Source: Bacteroidota bacterium
GTDB taxonomy: Bacteria; Bacteroidota; Bacteroidia; Bacteroidales; F082
Assembly (NCBI GenBank): GCA_020444415.1
Contig: JAHLLA010000006.1
Span: forward strand, 62,001 to 126,000
Length of the DNA: 64,000 nt
Direction of reading: 5' to 3'
Shown: positions 42,849 through 51,834 of the stretch, piece after piece
Layout of the letters: the number at the start of each line of letters is the position of its first letter
Numbering within the stretch: position 1 is the first letter of the stretch
Program-made: the position numbers and the translations under genes
The notes under the pieces: generated by a model
What the model saw: the letters and a program-made list of their open reading frames with translations, nothing else
Database searches by the model: none
What the model was told of the DNA's origin: nothing

Positions 42849-45074
42849 GTGAAAGGCAACATCTCTAACAATAAATTCGGCACGGCACCGGTTTTTTTCA
42901 CGGCCATTTCTACAATATTAGGGGCTATCTTATTCCTTAGATTCGGATTTGCTGTCGGGACACTGGGTTTTTGGGGTGCTGTTCTCATCATTCTCCTGGG
43001 TCATATGGTAACCATTCCAACAGCCCTGGCCATTTCGGAGATCGCTACAAATAAAAGGGTGGAAGGCGGTGGTGAATATTTCATCATTTCCCGCTCATTT
43101 GGCTTGAATATTGGCGCTACCATTGGCATTGCTCTCTTTATGTCGCAAGCCATCAGTGTGGCTTTTTATGTGATCGCGTTTACAGAGGCTTTTGAATTTG
43201 TATTCAACTATGTTTTTGAAGCCTACGATGTTTTATTGCCACGACAAGCGATAAGTGTGCCATCCATGCTGATATTGGCAGCCCTTATTCTGACCAAAGG
43301 GGCCAATCTGGGAGTGAAGGCACTATATTTTGTGGTAGCCATATTAGCTGCATCACTGGTCTTGTTTTTTCTGGGTACAACAGAATATCAAACGGAAAAT
43401 ACTTTTAGTTTTTTTGAAACCCAATTCCGCAATTCAAGCGATTTTTTTATTGTTTTTGCCATTATATTCCCCGCTTTTACAGGCATGACAGCCGGAGTCG
43501 GGCTTTCCGGGGATTTGAAAAAGCCTTCAAAATCTATTCCGATAGGTACCATTTCTGCTACGATTATTGGAATGATACTTTATTTTTTCATCGTTTATAA
43601 ATTTGTTGTGTCGGCAAGTCCCGAGGATATGATGAATGATCAGATGATTATGGCGAAGATTGCTCTCTATGGGGCTGTTGCCGTACCCATCGGACTGGCA
43701 GCCTCAACAATTTCATCTGCACTGGGCTCGGTAATGGTAGCTCCCCGCACGTTACAAGCACTTGCTATGGACAGGGCGTTTCCTTCAAAATCAATCAACA
43801 GGTGGCTTTCCAGGGGAAGGGACAAAGATAATGAACCCATCAACGCTTCCCTGGTAACTGTTTTAATCGCCTTGCTTTTTGTTGCATTGGGTAATGTAAA
43901 CTCAGTAGCTTCTATTATTTCCATGTTTTTTATGGTAACTTATGGTTCACTATGTCTGATCTCTTTCCTGAATCATTTCGGCTCATCGCCATCTTACAGG
44001 CCTTCTTTTAAATCAAGGTGGTATTTGTCATTAATTGGGTTTGTCGTTTCACTGTGGGTGATGTTTAAAATAAATACACCTTATGCTTTACTTGCCTTTG
44101 CAGTAATGACAATGATGTATTTATACCTCAACAGAATCTATAAAAACCGCAAGGGATTCGCTTCCATTTTTTCAAATGCGATTTTTCAGGTAAATCGTAA
44201 TTTGCAGGTGTATTTGCAAAAAAAGGGAGGGCGGAGAACTTTTAAAGAGTGGCGCCCGAGTGCCATCTGTATTTCCAAGGATTCTTTTAAACGCGATAAA
44301 GCATTTAAATTATTGAGCTGGATTTCGTACAAATATGGATTTGGAACCTACTTGCATCGGATAGAGGGCTATTACTCAAAAGAAACAAACAGACAATCGG
44401 AGCAGGAGTTGGCACGATTGATCCAGAAAGTGAAAGGCATTGGCAGCCATGTATATGTCGATACGATCATTTCCCCTTCCTATACTTCTGCCATCGCACA
44501 GGCCATACAAATACCGGGTATTGCAGGGATGGAAAATAATATGGTCATTTTTGAATATAACAAGGATGTGGGAAATAACGTAAGTTTCATCATCGAAAAT
44601 TTTGCCCTTGTCAATGCCGGTAATTTTGATGTGATTATACTGGCAAGTGATCATCGCGAAATTGATTATAAAGGCGGTATCCACCTCTGGATCAAATCTC
44701 CCGATACCGAAAATGCCAACCTGATGATCCTGCTCAGCTTCATTATTCTTGGGCATCCAGACTGGAAAACTGGCGACATCAAGATATTTGATATCTGCAA
44801 ACCCGGTGAGGAAGCAGAAACCAAAGAGAATTTAAATAAACTGGTGGTGGAAGGCCGATTACCTATTACTTCCAAAAACATCAATGTGCTGGTGAGCGAA
44901 CCCGATGTATCGTCAAAAGTATTAATCAATAAACATTCTGCTGACGCTGGACTGACAATGATTGGTTTCAGGGAAGAAAAGATCAAGCACGAAAAGGAAA
45001 AAGTATTTGAAGGTTACGACGAACTCGGTACCATCATGTTTGTGAATTCGCACGATCAGAAATCGATTGATTAG
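42849..45074 (+). CDS. SLC12/APC-superfamily transporter (cation-chloride cotransporter-like)
   Basis: 741 residues from a GTG start. About twelve hydrophobic helices fill residues ~10-430. The first contains 'STILGAILFLRFGFAVG', matching the 'GxIxGxILFLRxGWxVG' motif of helix 1 in SLC12 cation-chloride cotransporters. 'SRSFGLNIGATIGIALFMSQ' and 'ALGSVMVAPRTLQALAMD' also fit that group better than amino acid permeases. The C-terminal ~300 residues are soluble and resemble the cytoplasmic domain of the same group. Probable substrates are K+/Na+ with Cl-, but amino acids cannot be excluded. Monocistronic. Confidence 0.82.
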   Translation: MKGNISNNKFGTAPVFFTAISTILGAILFLRFGFAVGTLGFWGAVLIILLGHMVTIPTALAISEIATNKRVEGGGEYFIISRSFGLNIGATIGIALFMSQAISVAFYVIAFTEAFEFVFNYVFEAYDVLLPRQAISVPSMLILAALILTKGANLGVKALYFVVAILAASLVLFFLGTTEYQTENTFSFFETQFRNSSDFFIVFAIIFPAFTGMTAGVGLSGDLKKPSKSIPIGTISATIIGMILYFFIVYKFVVSASPEDMMNDQMIMAKIALYGAVAVPIGLAASTISSALGSVMVAPRTLQALAMDRAFPSKSINRWLSRGRDKDNEPINASLVTVLIALLFVALGNVNSVASIISMFFMVTYGSLCLISFLNHFGSSPSYRPSFKSRWYLSLIGFVVSLWVMFKINTPYALLAFAVMTMMYLYLNRIYKNRKGFASIFSNAIFQVNRNLQVYLQKKGGRRTFKEWRPSAICISKDSFKRDKAFKLLSWISYKYGFGTYLHRIEGYYSKETNRQSEQELARLIQKVKGIGSHVYVDTIISPSYTSAIAQAIQIPGIAGMENNMVIFEYNKDVGNNVSFIIENFALVNAGNFDVIILASDHREIDYKGGIHLWIKSPDTENANLMILLSFIILGHPDWKTGDIKIFDICKPGEEAETKENLNKLVVEGRLPITSKNINVLVSEPDVSSKVLINKHSADAGLTMIGFREEKIKHEKEKVFEGYDELGTIMFVNSHDQKSID

Positions 45075-45187
45075 GAATAAACTCAAGCCATTGAGTACTA
45101 TAATCCCGAACATGAAGTAACTGCATAGTACAATCAGCCTGCATTCAATCATGCAGATCCTCAAATCAATTATAATAGTGCGCTACA

Positions 45188-45532
45188 CTATGGTTGACAA
45201 TCAATATCGTTTACGCTCTGTTGGGCGTCATCAAGCGCTTGTTGCCATGCAACGCGAGCCTGTCCGGTAAGTGCTGCGCAGTTGCCATAAGGTGCTAAAG
45301 CATCAACATAAGCCTGCGCCGCCGCTTTATATGCGATGCAGTTTTCATAAGTTGGATCTAATGAATAAGCCTGTGCAGCGTTTGACATGGCTGTGATCTG
45401 AACGGAAAGCTCGTTTGCCCATGCTGTGGAACATGTATTTCCATTATCATCATCGTCTTTGTTACAACTCCACGATCCAACAAATATGATTGCCAGAAAT
45501 GAAATAAAGAAAATGTTCTTGCTCATAATCAA
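45188..45532 (-). CDS. Small surface-type lipoprotein, function unknown
   Basis: 114 residues; Met3 is an equally good start. Lipobox 'VGSWSC' gives Cys23, followed by NKDDDDN, an acidic signal like those that send lipoproteins to the cell surface in Bacteroidota. The mature part is helical and Ala/Tyr/Gln-rich, with four cysteines (TCSTAW, ENCIAY, GNCAAL, IDCQP) that could pair. The spacing suggests a two- or three-helix bundle. No known family is recognised. Confidence 0.7.
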   Translation of the reverse strand: MIMSKNIFFISFLAIIFVGSWSCNKDDDDNGNTCSTAWANELSVQITAMSNAAQAYSLDPTYENCIAYKAAAQAYVDALAPYGNCAALTGQARVAWQQALDDAQQSVNDIDCQP

Positions 45533-45780
45533 TATGTTTATAATTAATCGTTTATAAAAGTAGTACTTTTTGGTTTTTTGGCAATGGCAAATGCATTTTT
45601 TTTAAAAGAATCAAAGTAATAAAAAACACAGGTTTGCCTTATAGCAGAAGTTATACTTCCATGAAAAGGCTTGATTTTACTTCTTTGACTATCTTTTAAA
45701 TTGTTGCAAATTTACAATCAAAAAGGCTGTAAAGAAGCGATATTGAAAAGTGTGTCACTTAGGCGTCAGTGATATTTGCA
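45533..45780. other. Intergenic stretch without recognisable gene
   Basis: Together with the tRNA region this is the longest protein-free gap in the window (45533-45960). The 248 bp before the tRNA terminator are A+T-rich, with no ORF of note, no repeat and no clear promoter for either side. Confidence 0.6.
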
Positions 45781-45810
45781 TAAAAAAAAGCAGCTACATT
45801 TTGTAACTAC
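45781..45810 (-). terminator. Terminator of tRNA-Ala
   Basis: On the minus strand GTAGTTAC, loop AAAAT, GTAGCTGC form an 8-bp stem with two G-T pairs, followed by eight Ts. It starts 11 bp after the tRNA 3' end. Confidence 0.8.
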
Positions 45811-45821
45811 TTGATTATCTG

Positions 45822-45895
45822 TGGAGCATATCGGACTTGAACCGATCACCTCCTGACTGCCAGTCAGACGCTCTAGCCAGATGAGCTAATGCCCC
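45822..45895 (-). tRNA. tRNA-Ala (anticodon GGC)
   Basis: The minus-strand sequence folds into a 74-nt cloverleaf: acceptor GGGGCAT/ATGCTCC, D stem GCTC/GAGC, anticodon stem TCTGA/TCAGG with loop CTGGCAG (anticodon GGC), and T arm ATCGG-TTCAAGT-CCGAT. The acceptor pair G3-T70 is the alanine identity element. The genomic 3' end reads ACA after the discriminator position, so CCA is not fully encoded and must be added. A single tRNA with its own promoter and terminator. Confidence 0.96.
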
Positions 45896-45906
45896 GTTTG
45901 AGGCTG

Positions 45907-45914
45907 CAAATGTA
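45907..45914 (-). promoter_or_regulatory. Promoter -7 box of tRNA-Ala (TACATTTG)
   Basis: Minus-strand TAnnTTTG match, 12 bases upstream of the tRNA 5' end, a spacing that fits a very short leader. Confidence 0.6.
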
Positions 45915-45960
45915 AAAACTTTTAAATAAATGATACATTTGTCAAAAGGATTTTTTTATC

Positions 45961-46521
45961 ATGAAACGATTGTTTGTCGCCATAAAAATAATACCCTGCC
46001 AGGAAATGCTGAACACCCTGTATGCCCTGAAAAAAGAATTGCAATATGAAAAAATAAACTGGGTAGACGAAAAAAACCTGCACTTCACCCTGAAGTTCCT
46101 CGGAAAAACAGACACATCCGAAATTGCAAATATTACCAAAACACTTGAAAACATTGCCCAAACGACAAAAGCAGTCGATATCAAAATAGAAAACCTCGGT
46201 ATCTTCGGCAGCCGCTACAACCCGCGGGTGATCTGGGCCGGCATTGAAAGTAGCGAGCCACTGCTCGCCCTCGGCGAAAATGTACTGAATAAACTGGACG
46301 AAAAAGGCTTTAAACGCGACCGGCAGAATTTTGTGCCCCACATTACCCTCGGTCGCATCAAATATATACGCGACAAAAAACACCTGAAGGTTGTCATAGA
46401 TAAAAACAAAGCCATCTGGCATCAGGATGACCATGTGGATTCATTTTATTTATACGAAAGCATGCTGAAACCTGAAGGGCCACAATATAAAGTAGTTAAA
46501 GCATTTCATCTGCAAGATTAA
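45961..46521 (+). CDS. thpR: RNA 2',3'-cyclic phosphodiesterase (ThpR/LigT type)
   Basis: Opens 2',3'-cyclic phosphates at RNA ends. It is 186 residues of the 2H phosphoesterase fold. The two catalytic H-x-T motifs are 'NLHFTLKFLG' (near 40) and 'FVPHITLGRI' (near 122). It begins 'MKRLFVAIKI', as is typical. It is read away from the tRNA gene; 125 bp later the T9SS block begins, but there is no sign that they are functionally linked. Confidence 0.93.
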   Translation: MKRLFVAIKIIPCQEMLNTLYALKKELQYEKINWVDEKNLHFTLKFLGKTDTSEIANITKTLENIAQTTKAVDIKIENLGIFGSRYNPRVIWAGIESSEPLLALGENVLNKLDEKGFKRDRQNFVPHITLGRIKYIRDKKHLKVVIDKNKAIWHQDDHVDSFYLYESMLKPEGPQYKVVKAFHLQD

Positions 46522-46646
46522 ACGCTGGAAATGGCCATACAGCATAGACTGGTTTTAAAAATATAAATGGACCGTACAACAAATACCCGTATGAATAAGT
46601 TATTAGTTATAATTTTTTTACTTTAGCGTATCATTTTACAAGGAGC

Positions 46647-47603
46647 TTGAAAAGACACACATTATACATATTTTTAATTGCAAATCTGTTACTTACAGGG
46701 CATTTAAGTGCGCAGCAGGCACCTATGTTCACCCAGTATAAGTACACCTACATGTTTTCAAACCCGGCATTTGCCGGCATGAGCGAAGGCATTTGCGTGA
46801 ATGGTCTGCTGCGCGAACAATGGTCGGGTTTTAAAGATGCCGACGGTAACAAGGTGGCACCACAGGATCTTTTGATTACGGTTGATTCGCCCATAAAAGT
46901 ATTACATGGCGGGCTTGGTTTGTCCATCATACAGGATAAAATCGGCTTTGAAACCAATATCGGTGTGCAACTGGCATACGCTTTTCATGCTGAACTTTCT
47001 TTTGCCACACTTGGTATTGGGGCAGGTTTCAACCTCACGAACCGGACTATCGATTTCTCAAAGTTTAAACCGCTGGTTGAAGGCGATCCCATTTTGTTAA
47101 CCGCGGAAACCGGTGATATGCTGTTCGATGCCAATTTTGGTATTTTTCTGAGTTCACCCGGCAGGTACTATTTTGGTCTCTCGGCAATCAACTTGCTTGA
47201 GTCGGAAGGGAAAAATTTAGGTACCGATGATGGGGTTGTCAAATACAAAACCGACAGAACTTTTTTCTTAACAGGAGGATACACTTTTTACTTACCTGGC
47301 AATCCGAAATTTGAAATCGAAACCTCCGCGCTTATACAAAGTGATGTAGCTTCTACACAATATAATATATCAGGTGTCGTTAAATACAATAGCCGATTTT
47401 GGGGAGGTGTGAATTACCGTTTTCAGGAATCGGTGGGCTTACTGGTTGGAATGAGTGTTAAAAGTTTTAGTATCGGATACTCCTACGACCTGAATATCAT
47501 GGGCTTAGGAGTGCCCGGAAGCCACGAAGTAGCTTTAAATTATTGCTTTAAATTGAAACCTGATAGATCAAAAACCAGTTATAAGAATACGCGTTATTTA
47601 TAA
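46647..47603 (+). CDS. porP: PorP/SprF family T9SS outer-membrane protein
   Basis: 318 residues. Signal peptide to 'GHLSAQQ' (~23), then 'APMFTQYKYTYMFSNPAFAG', the defining N-terminal motif of PorP/SprF. The rest is a beta-barrel with many aromatic strand ends. These proteins sit in the outer membrane and, in T9SS, link to the PorK/N ring or anchor cargo such as SprB. The likely start is a TTG at 46647, because the next in-frame ATG would remove the signal peptide; AAGGAG lies unusually close to it (1 nt). It is 97 bp upstream of gldK. Confidence 0.92.
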   Translation: MKRHTLYIFLIANLLLTGHLSAQQAPMFTQYKYTYMFSNPAFAGMSEGICVNGLLREQWSGFKDADGNKVAPQDLLITVDSPIKVLHGGLGLSIIQDKIGFETNIGVQLAYAFHAELSFATLGIGAGFNLTNRTIDFSKFKPLVEGDPILLTAETGDMLFDANFGIFLSSPGRYYFGLSAINLLESEGKNLGTDDGVVKYKTDRTFFLTGGYTFYLPGNPKFEIETSALIQSDVASTQYNISGVVKYNSRFWGGVNYRFQESVGLLVGMSVKSFSIGYSYDLNIMGLGVPGSHEVALNYCFKLKPDRSKTSYKNTRYL

Positions 47604-47650
47604 AAGATAATATATAAGTTACTGTATATAGGTTTAATAGTTTTATTTTT

Positions 47651-47658
47651 TATTTTTG
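47651..47658 (+). promoter_or_regulatory. Bacteroidota -7 box TATTTTTG before gldK
   Basis: TAnnTTTG match 42 bases before the gldK start, suggesting that gldKLMN can be transcribed separately from porP. Confidence 0.55.
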
Positions 47659-47700
47659 GCGCTTTATTAAGAAAATCGAAGAATTTGCAATAAATCAATT

Positions 47701-49080
47701 ATGATCATAATGAAAAGACTGATTTTATACTTGTCTGTGATGATTTTTCTTGCAAGCTGTAACAGCTCAGGAAATGGTGAGTTAGTAGGTACACGGCAAA
47801 AATCAAAACCCTTTTATCAACCTGATCCGTATGGAATGGCATTCGTGCCTCAGGGTAGTTTTACAATGGGAGGTGCCGATGAAGATATAACCCATAGCAA
47901 TTTAACACAGCCAAAAACGGTTTCCGTAGCTGCGTTTTATATGGATCAAACGGAAATTACCAATGATGAGTACAGGCAGTTTGTGTATTGGGTAAGAGAC
48001 TCCATTGCACGCACCATTCTCGGCGATGTTAGGCCTGAGGAATTCCTCATTGAAGAAAACCCTGAAACAGGTGAAATTTATGATCCCCCGTTTTTAAACT
48101 GGAAAACTGAGATCGAATGGAATAGTGAAGACATGGATGTCCGTGATGCACTCGAAGAAATGTATCTGCCTGTCCATGAAAGATATTTCAGACGTAAAGA
48201 AATAGATACCCGTAAACTGATGTATGAATATTACTGGGTAGATTTACATGCTGCTGCTAAAAAAGATTTTTCAGAAGGTGGCGATTACCGCGATGCTGGT
48301 TTGGCCAACAGGCCGCAGGGATTGCGCGACAGATCCGTATATGTAAGAAAAGAAACCATTGGTGTGTATCCTGATACCTTGTGCTGGATCCATGATTATA
48401 CCTATTCATTTAACGATCCCCTAACCAAACAATATTTCTGGCACCCTGCTTACGACAATTACCCGGTAGTAGGTGTCAACTGGAAACAGGCAAGGGCATT
48501 TTGTATTTGGCGAACAGAATTAATGAACAGCTATTTAAGGTCGCAAAAGGGTCAGGCTTCGCTTGCAGAATTCCGCCTGCCTACCGAGGCCGAGTGGGAA
48601 TGGGCTGCCCTGGGTGGATACTCATTGAATCCATATCCATGGGGAGGACCTTACACACGAAATGAAAAAGGCTGTTTCCTGGCCAACTTTAAACCTTTAC
48701 GTGGTAATTACCTGGCCGATGGCGGACTACGAACTATTATTGTAGCACATTTCCCACCCAACGACTGGGATTTATATGATATGGCAGGTAATGTGGCAGA
48801 ATGGACCAACAGTGCATTCGATCCTTTGTCATACAACATCACATGGGATATGAACCCCAACTATACCTACAATTCTAAAGAGGATGATCCACCAGTGATG
48901 AAAAGAAAAGTAGTTCGCGGAGGCTCATGGAAGGATATTGCATATTATATACAGTTATCTACAAGAGCATACGAATATGAAGATACAACCAAATCATATA
49001 TCGGATTCAGAACCGTTCAACCATATCTGGGCAGAAATAAAGGTGATAACCCCAATAAAGCTTCCCGTATATACAATTAG
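47701..49080 (+). CDS. gldK: T9SS/gliding lipoprotein GldK (PorK)
   Basis: Outer-membrane lipoprotein that with GldN forms the large periplasmic ring of the type IX secretion system. It is 459 residues. Lipobox 'IFLASC' gives Cys20. The body is the formylglycine-generating-enzyme fold: 'MAFVPQGSFTMGGADED', 'YPVVGVNWKQARAFCIWR', 'RLPTEAEWEWAALGG', 'DMAGNVAEWTNSAFD' and 'VVRGGSWKDIAYYIQLSTR'. A large insertion between 'EITNDEYRQFVYW' and 'YPVVGV' (about 150 residues) is typical of GldK. It is first in gldKLMN, 38 bp before gldL. Confidence 0.96.
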   Translation: MIIMKRLILYLSVMIFLASCNSSGNGELVGTRQKSKPFYQPDPYGMAFVPQGSFTMGGADEDITHSNLTQPKTVSVAAFYMDQTEITNDEYRQFVYWVRDSIARTILGDVRPEEFLIEENPETGEIYDPPFLNWKTEIEWNSEDMDVRDALEEMYLPVHERYFRRKEIDTRKLMYEYYWVDLHAAAKKDFSEGGDYRDAGLANRPQGLRDRSVYVRKETIGVYPDTLCWIHDYTYSFNDPLTKQYFWHPAYDNYPVVGVNWKQARAFCIWRTELMNSYLRSQKGQASLAEFRLPTEAEWEWAALGGYSLNPYPWGGPYTRNEKGCFLANFKPLRGNYLADGGLRTIIVAHFPPNDWDLYDMAGNVAEWTNSAFDPLSYNITWDMNPNYTYNSKEDDPPVMKRKVVRGGSWKDIAYYIQLSTRAYEYEDTTKSYIGFRTVQPYLGRNKGDNPNKASRIYN

Positions 49081-49118
49081 CATTTAAACCAAACAAAATA
49101 AAGTAAAAAGAAATTATC

Positions 49119-50120
49119 ATGGGCTTATTTGATTTCACAAGAACAAGACGTTACAGACAATTTATGGCCAAAGTTTATGGCCTGGGTGCATCAGTAGTTT
49201 TGATTGGTGCTTTGTTTAAAATTAACCACTACCCTTATGCGGATATCATGCTGATCGTAGGCCTCGGAACAGAGGCTATCATCTTCTTCTTTTCTGCATT
49301 TGAACCACCGCATACAGAACCTGACTGGAGCCTGGTATATCCGGAACTGGCAGGAATGTATCATGGTGTGGAAGGAACCGGATTAAAGAAAAGAAAATCG
49401 CCAACGGAGCAACTTGACGAAATGTTTGAAAAAGCAAAAGTCGATCAGGATGTAATCGAAAAGCTGGGGCTGGGAATGGAAAAGCTCTCTGAAAATGCCA
49501 GCCAGCTTGGCAAACTTTCAGATGCTTCCGTGGTAACCAGCGAGTTTACAGCCAACTTATCTTCAGCCAGTACATCTGCCAAAGCCTTTGGCGAGGCAGT
49601 AGCTAAAGATATGGACGCTACCAATGAATATGGCGAAAGCCTCAAGTCAGTAAAAGAAGGTGCAGGTTCGCTCGCAACGGCTTATACACAAGCCGCCGAT
49701 ATTCTTAAAGGAGACATGAACACAACCGAGCAATTTGCCGAAACCGTAAAAAGTGCGACCGAATCAGCACAGAGCCTGGCAAACAGCTATGCAAAATCAG
49801 CCGAAATCTTATCTAAATCTGTTTCTGCATTGGATTTTACAGCAGTTGAAGGCGATGCCTACAACCAGCAGTTACGTAAGATATCTGAAAATCTCGCTGC
49901 CCTGAATGCTATTTATGAAATTCAGCTAAGAGGTACAAATGAAGCGGTTGAATCTACTGATAAACTCCAGGGAACCATGAATTCATTCCTTGAAAAACTG
50001 GAGCAGTCAACGGCATCAACATCGCAATTCACAAGTCAGATGGCAACTTTATCTGAAAGGATGAGTTCACTTAATAAAGTATATGGAAATATGCTGACAG
50101 CCATGAATATTAACGGTTAA
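49119..50120 (+). CDS. gldL: T9SS/gliding motor protein GldL (PorL)
   Basis: Inner-membrane proton-channel part of the motor that powers type IX secretion and gliding. It is 333 residues. Two transmembrane helices lie at about 20-38 and 43-63; 'ASVVLIGALFKINHYPYADI' is the loop region between them, and the conserved Glu of 'GLGTEAIIFFFSA' sits in helix 2. The cytoplasmic part (~95-333) is a long Ala/Ser/Glu-rich coiled coil. It lies between gldK (38 bp) and gldM (50 bp). Confidence 0.96.
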   Translation: MGLFDFTRTRRYRQFMAKVYGLGASVVLIGALFKINHYPYADIMLIVGLGTEAIIFFFSAFEPPHTEPDWSLVYPELAGMYHGVEGTGLKKRKSPTEQLDEMFEKAKVDQDVIEKLGLGMEKLSENASQLGKLSDASVVTSEFTANLSSASTSAKAFGEAVAKDMDATNEYGESLKSVKEGAGSLATAYTQAADILKGDMNTTEQFAETVKSATESAQSLANSYAKSAEILSKSVSALDFTAVEGDAYNQQLRKISENLAALNAIYEIQLRGTNEAVESTDKLQGTMNSFLEKLEQSTASTSQFTSQMATLSERMSSLNKVYGNMLTAMNING

Positions 50121-50170
50121 ATATCAAAACGTTAATATGCAATTATTCATCAAACTAAAAAAACAAGAAT

Positions 50171-51820
50171 ATGGCTGGATATAAGGAAACCCCACGGCAA
50201 AAAATGATTGCCATGATGTACCTCGTCCTTACGGCATTGTTGGCTTTAAATGTCTCGAAAGAAATTTTAGACGCGTTTCTTGTAGTGAACAAATCAATGG
50301 AATCAACCAATGAGAGCATCGCTGCAAAATCCCGTCAGATGTATACCACTTTTGAGAACCAGTATACAATGAATCAGGAAAAGGTAGGCCCTTTCTGGGA
50401 AGAAGCCCAGAATGTCAAAGAAAAGTCAACAGAACTTATTAATTATCTGGAAGACTTAAAATTGGAATTGGTGGCTGTTGCCGAGCGTAAAACAGAGGAA
50501 GAAGTGTTGGAATTGTATTATACAGATACGGTTATGCACGGGGAGCGAAAAAAAATGCTCATGCTGAATAAGGTACCTACAAAGGATAAATACGACGCAA
50601 CCACAAATTTCATGGTACGTCCCGGAGATGAAGGTGAGGCATATGTGCTAAGTGCCAAAATGGATGAATACAGGAAAATGATCCTGGATGCCATGAATTT
50701 ACCAGCGGATGACAAAACAGTAGGATTGATCACCAATATGGAAGGTATCGTCTATAGAAATGCTGACGGACAGAGACAGGATTGGGAATTTCACAACTTT
50801 TACCACACCATTCTAGCTGCCGATGTAACCATCATCAATAAAATTATACAGGAAGTGCGTTCTTCAGAATTTAACGCTATTGTTCACCTGTATCGATCCA
50901 TTAGTGAGCAGGATTTCAAATTCGGAGATATCGCTGCGAAGATTATTCCGAAAAGCACTTACATTTTTAAAGGTCAGCAATATGAGGCCGATGTACTAGT
51001 AGCTGCATTCGATCAAAACCTGGATGCAACGATAAAAATCGTTCATGGTGCTGATTCAATTACAGCTGCAAACATCAACCAGGCACAGGTATATGAAGGT
51101 CAGGCCGGTTTCGGAAGACTTGAGTTTCCTGCAAATAGGGAAGGCGTGCAGAAATATGCAGGTGTTATCGAGCTGGTAGATCCTGAAACCAATCAGATGA
51201 CGCCCTATCCATTCCGGGGTGAATACATTGTAGCGCCGCCGGCATTAACCGTGTCACCATTAAAAATGAACGTGTTTTATATCGGCGTTAAAAACCCTGT
51301 TTCGATATCTGCACCGGGTATCCCGATGGATAAAGTTACTACAAGTATTTCCGTAGGTAAATTATATAAGGATCCGCAAAGCGCTAATTATATTGTAGAA
51401 GTACCTAAAGGAGAAAATCAAGCCATTGTAAGTGCGACCGCCAATATTGATGGAAACCGGTTTTCACTGGGGCAGATGGAATTCCGTGTAAAACGGGTGC
51501 CTACGCCAACTGCTATGATTGCTGGTCAAACCGGTGGTAAAATTGACAAAAATGCCTTATTGGCAGCCGGCGCAATCATTCCTGATATGAAAGACTTTGA
51601 ATTCGACCTGTATTTTGAAGTAACTGGATTTACTTTTGCTACCATTATTAATGGCGACTGGATTCCGAAAAACGTGAGCGGTAACCGTTTCAATAGCGAA
51701 ATAAATGGGATTATCCGTAACGGAAGGTCAAATCAAAAGTTTTTCTTTGAAAATATTCAGGCAAAAGGACCGGATGGAACCGTGAGAAGTTTGAATCCAA
51801 TTAACCTCGAATTACAATAA
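50171..51820 (+). CDS. gldM: T9SS/gliding motor protein GldM (PorM)
   Basis: The periplasmic shaft partner of GldL. It is 549 residues. The N-terminus 'MAGYKETPRQKMIAMMYLVL' continues into one transmembrane helix ('TALLALNVSKEILDAF'), identical in style to known GldM. The periplasmic part holds helical D1 (~35-225) followed by beta domains D2-D4 ending near 'PINLELQ'. The shaft spans the periplasm and contacts the GldK/GldN ring. It is 14 bp before gldN, so the two are tightly coupled. Confidence 0.96.
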   Translation: MAGYKETPRQKMIAMMYLVLTALLALNVSKEILDAFLVVNKSMESTNESIAAKSRQMYTTFENQYTMNQEKVGPFWEEAQNVKEKSTELINYLEDLKLELVAVAERKTEEEVLELYYTDTVMHGERKKMLMLNKVPTKDKYDATTNFMVRPGDEGEAYVLSAKMDEYRKMILDAMNLPADDKTVGLITNMEGIVYRNADGQRQDWEFHNFYHTILAADVTIINKIIQEVRSSEFNAIVHLYRSISEQDFKFGDIAAKIIPKSTYIFKGQQYEADVLVAAFDQNLDATIKIVHGADSITAANINQAQVYEGQAGFGRLEFPANREGVQKYAGVIELVDPETNQMTPYPFRGEYIVAPPALTVSPLKMNVFYIGVKNPVSISAPGIPMDKVTTSISVGKLYKDPQSANYIVEVPKGENQAIVSATANIDGNRFSLGQMEFRVKRVPTPTAMIAGQTGGKIDKNALLAAGAIIPDMKDFEFDLYFEVTGFTFATIINGDWIPKNVSGNRFNSEINGIIRNGRSNQKFFFENIQAKGPDGTVRSLNPINLELQ

Positions 51821-51834
51821 AAAATAATCAAAAG

